Source of the DNA: an uncultured Lachnospiraceae bacterium
Lineage (GTDB): Bacteria; Bacillota; Clostridia; Lachnospirales; Lachnospiraceae
DNA: 33,256 nt
NCBI GenBank assembly: GCA_910587955.1
Contig: CAJUNN010000033.1
Location: 1 to 33,256 of the forward strand
Direction of reading: 5' to 3'
This document shows, in pieces, positions 31,819 to 33,256 of the stretch. Each line of letters begins with the position of its first letter. The first letter of the stretch is position 1. The notes beneath the pieces were generated by a model. That model saw only the letters and a program-made list of their open reading frames with translations. It searched no databases and had not been told where the DNA came from. The position numbers and the translations under genes are program-made.

Positions 31819-32343
31819 ATGCGTTATATTATCAGCGGCAAAAACATTGAAGTGACAGAGGGGCTTCGGACAGCGATTACGGACAAGCTCGGGAAGTTAG
31901 AGCGCTATTTTACTCCGGACACAGAGGTACAGGTAACACTGAGCGTAGAGAAAGAGAGACAGAAGATTGAAGTGACCATCCCTGTGAAGGGAACGGTGAT
32001 CCGTTCCGAGCAGGTGAGCAATGATATGTATGTTTCCATTGATCTGGTGGAGGAGGTGATCGAGCGCCAGCTCCGCAAGTACAAGAACAAACTGGTGCAG
32101 CGGGAGCAGGGCGGCGGCAGTTTCCGCCAGGAATTTATTGACCGGGAGGCGGAGGACGAGGAGGTGCGCATTATCCGCACCAAGCAGTTTGACCGCAAGC
32201 CCATGTATGCGGAGGATGCCTGCATACAGATGGAGATGCTGGGCCACAACTTCTATGTCTTTGTCAATGCAGAGACGGATGAGGTGAACGTGGTGTACAA
32301 GAGAAAGGGCAATACTTACGGACTGATGGAGCCGGAGAATTGA
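31819..32343 (+). CDS. hpf: Ribosome hibernation promoting factor, long form
   Basis: This 174-aa protein binds the 30S decoding centre and, through its C-terminal domain, dimerises 70S ribosomes into inactive 100S particles. The N-terminal RaiA/YfiA fold covers about residues 1-100 (MRYIISGKNIEVTEGLR). A charged linker follows, then the long-form dimerisation domain (from FDRKPMYAEDACIQMEMLGH). Length and domain order are standard for Firmicutes. AAAGGAG precedes the start. A promoter inside the upstream gene probably gives independent, growth-phase-linked expression. Confidence 0.95.
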   Translation: MRYIISGKNIEVTEGLRTAITDKLGKLERYFTPDTEVQVTLSVEKERQKIEVTIPVKGTVIRSEQVSNDMYVSIDLVEEVIERQLRKYKNKLVQREQGGGSFRQEFIDREAEDEEVRIIRTKQFDRKPMYAEDACIQMEMLGHNFYVFVNAETDEVNVVYKRKGNTYGLMEPEN

Positions 32344-32383
32344 GATAAAGTAAGGCTTTTGAAAGCGGATGGGGGATGAAGCT

Positions 32384-33031
32384 ATGCGGATTGGAGAGGT
32401 AAATCTTCGGAATTACCAATCGCTCCTGCGGATGTTCCAGAATCTGAACGGCAGCCAGGCGAAGGGCTCCGCCCTGCAGGCACCCGGTTTTGCGGCGGGG
32501 AAGAACGGAAACGCAGATATGGTAGAGGTTGTGCCGGGGTTTTTCTGCAAAAATGATCCGGTGATCATACGCAATTTCAGAAAAAATTTTGATGAAGACG
32601 GGGATTTCATTAATTCCCACGGCGTGGCCGGAATGGATATTACGGGCAAAGACCCTTCGGAATGGCACAAAATTGTGGAGGTTTCAGAGGAGGGCAGACA
32701 GAGTATGTTCGACATGGTGAAGCGGGAGTTTATCCAGGAACAGGGGATTCAAAACGGCGACACTACACAGAGGAGCGAAGTGTTTGCCGCTTATCAGAAG
32801 AGTATTCCCAAGAAAGACCGGCTGACTGCTACCTGGACTTTGGGGCAGTATGAGAGGCAGTACAATGCAGCCATGTATGAGGCGGTGAAGGCCCATGATC
32901 CCAGCTGGCAGCCGGGGCAGTATTTTGACCCAAGGATCCTGGACGGAATTACCCGGGAATCCGTGGAGGCCAGGATTGTGCAGACAGGCAGTGATTCACT
33001 GGATTTAAAGTCAGTAGACTGCCGGGCGTAA
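32384..33031 (+). CDS. Conserved hypothetical protein
   Basis: I do not recognise this 215-aa protein with confidence. It is soluble, with no signal peptide or membrane helix, and charged. The N-terminal 35 residues (MRIGEVNLRNYQSLLRMFQN) look helical; a Gly/Ala-rich stretch follows, then a mixed region with many aromatic residues (SEWHKIVEVSEEGRQSMFDM). The start at 32384 follows GATGGGGGAT; an in-frame ATG at 32369 is weaker. It is 40 bp downstream of hpf and ends before a strong terminator, so the two may share a transcript. Confidence 0.75.
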   Translation: MRIGEVNLRNYQSLLRMFQNLNGSQAKGSALQAPGFAAGKNGNADMVEVVPGFFCKNDPVIIRNFRKNFDEDGDFINSHGVAGMDITGKDPSEWHKIVEVSEEGRQSMFDMVKREFIQEQGIQNGDTTQRSEVFAAYQKSIPKKDRLTATWTLGQYERQYNAAMYEAVKAHDPSWQPGQYFDPRILDGITRESVEARIVQTGSDSLDLKSVDCRA

Positions 33032-33051
33032 GAAAAGAGAATCAATGCAGA

Positions 33052-33082
33052 GGAGCTGTCGGATGAAGACAGCTCCTTTTTT
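33052..33082 (+). terminator. Strong intrinsic terminator
   Basis: GGAGCTGTC (33052-33060) pairs perfectly with GACAGCTCC (33068-33076) around a 7-nt loop, followed by six T. It closes the hpf/hypothetical transcript. Confidence 0.9.
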
Positions 33083-33130
33083 GGACTTCAAGAGCAGGTA
33101 TCTGTTTTCCGAATATTTTTGAGAAAATAC

Positions 33131-33180
33131 TTGAAAACTAAACGGTAGTATGCTACCATCATATGTAGTATTGAAAACTA
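33131..33180. promoter_or_regulatory. Regulatory region with 40-bp-spaced direct repeats and a palindrome
   Basis: TTGAAAACTA occurs at 33131-33140 and again at 33171-33180, exactly 40 bp apart. GTAGTAT recurs 20 bp apart (33145 and 33165), and GGTAG-TATG-CTACC (33144-33157) is a palindrome. TTGAAA (33131) with a TACCAT 17 bp later could be a promoter for the next gene. Confidence 0.5.
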
Positions 33181-33228
33181 GATTTGATGGTAGAAAAAGC
33201 AAGTAAAAAAAGATTCGGGAGACAGATT

Positions 33229-33256
33229 ATGAGTTATAAAATTGTGGTAGACAGCT
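33229..33256 (+). CDS. Start of a gene, probably DegV family protein (cut by window end)
   Basis: An ATG preceded by GGGAGA begins a frame reading MSYKIVVDS before the window ends. This N-terminal string is typical of DegV fatty-acid-binding proteins (the kinase partner FakB type), where the strand ends in a Ser before the ligand pocket. Only nine residues are visible, so the call is tentative. Confidence 0.5.

Overview
The window looks like a chromosomal stretch from a Clostridia (Firmicutes) genome, most likely a Lachnospiraceae gut anaerobe. Reasons: GC-moderate coding, AGGAGG-type ribosome sites before nearly every gene, split transketolase subunits, a TRAP transporter, a long-form HPF, a MarR + heterodimeric ABC exporter operon, and several protein families typical of that group. 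The species is an inference; no rRNA or tRNA gene is visible.

Layout. 1-115 is the end of a 51-bp tandem repeat. 273-4378 is a MarR regulator with two overlapping ABC half-exporters. 4477-7008 holds a low-complexity lipoprotein, asnS and a CsoR-type metal sensor. 6998-21193 is a carbohydrate or sugar-acid catabolic island: a membrane AraC regulator, a Zn dehydrogenase, an Asp/Glu-racemase-like protein, two complete split transketolases, an SDR, a LacI regulator, a DctPQM TRAP transporter, an HD-domain protein and a D-2-hydroxyacid dehydrogenase. A separate LyxK-like FGGY kinase follows (21378-22910). 23030-25561 has a peptidoglycan-binding protein convergent with an MFS transporter. 25570-28084 is a decayed segment: an aldo/keto reductase and a sugar-ABC ATPase, both missing their 5' ends, meet head to head, followed by a permease broken by an internal deletion and frameshift. 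28182-33256 has a second LacI regulator, a eukaryotic-type HisA, a polytopic membrane protein, hpf, an unknown protein and the first codons of a probable DegV gene.

Most unusual signal. Four copies of a structured intercistronic element (9572-9680, 12120-12258, 14037-14151, 19455-19567) occur only in the catabolic island. Each fills almost the whole gap between one stop codon and the next Shine-Dalgarno. They share an AACAGCA-like 5' end (AACTGCA in copy 2), an AGAAGGA/TCCTTCT helix with compensatory or wobble changes and variable tips, and a 3' tail near TGCGGAACTAAAATAGGAGG that contains the ribosome site. I do not recognise it as a known RNA class; it is the best candidate here for an undescribed cis-regulatory RNA or mRNA-processing element.

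How the genes may work together (inference): DctPQM imports a sugar acid or polyol-like substrate. The dehydrogenases, racemase-like enzyme and LyxK-like kinase convert it to a phosphorylated ketose, and the two split transketolases feed it into the pentose phosphate pool. The AraC and LacI regulators would control the locus at near-palindromic sites, and the repeated RNA element could set relative expression of its sub-operons.
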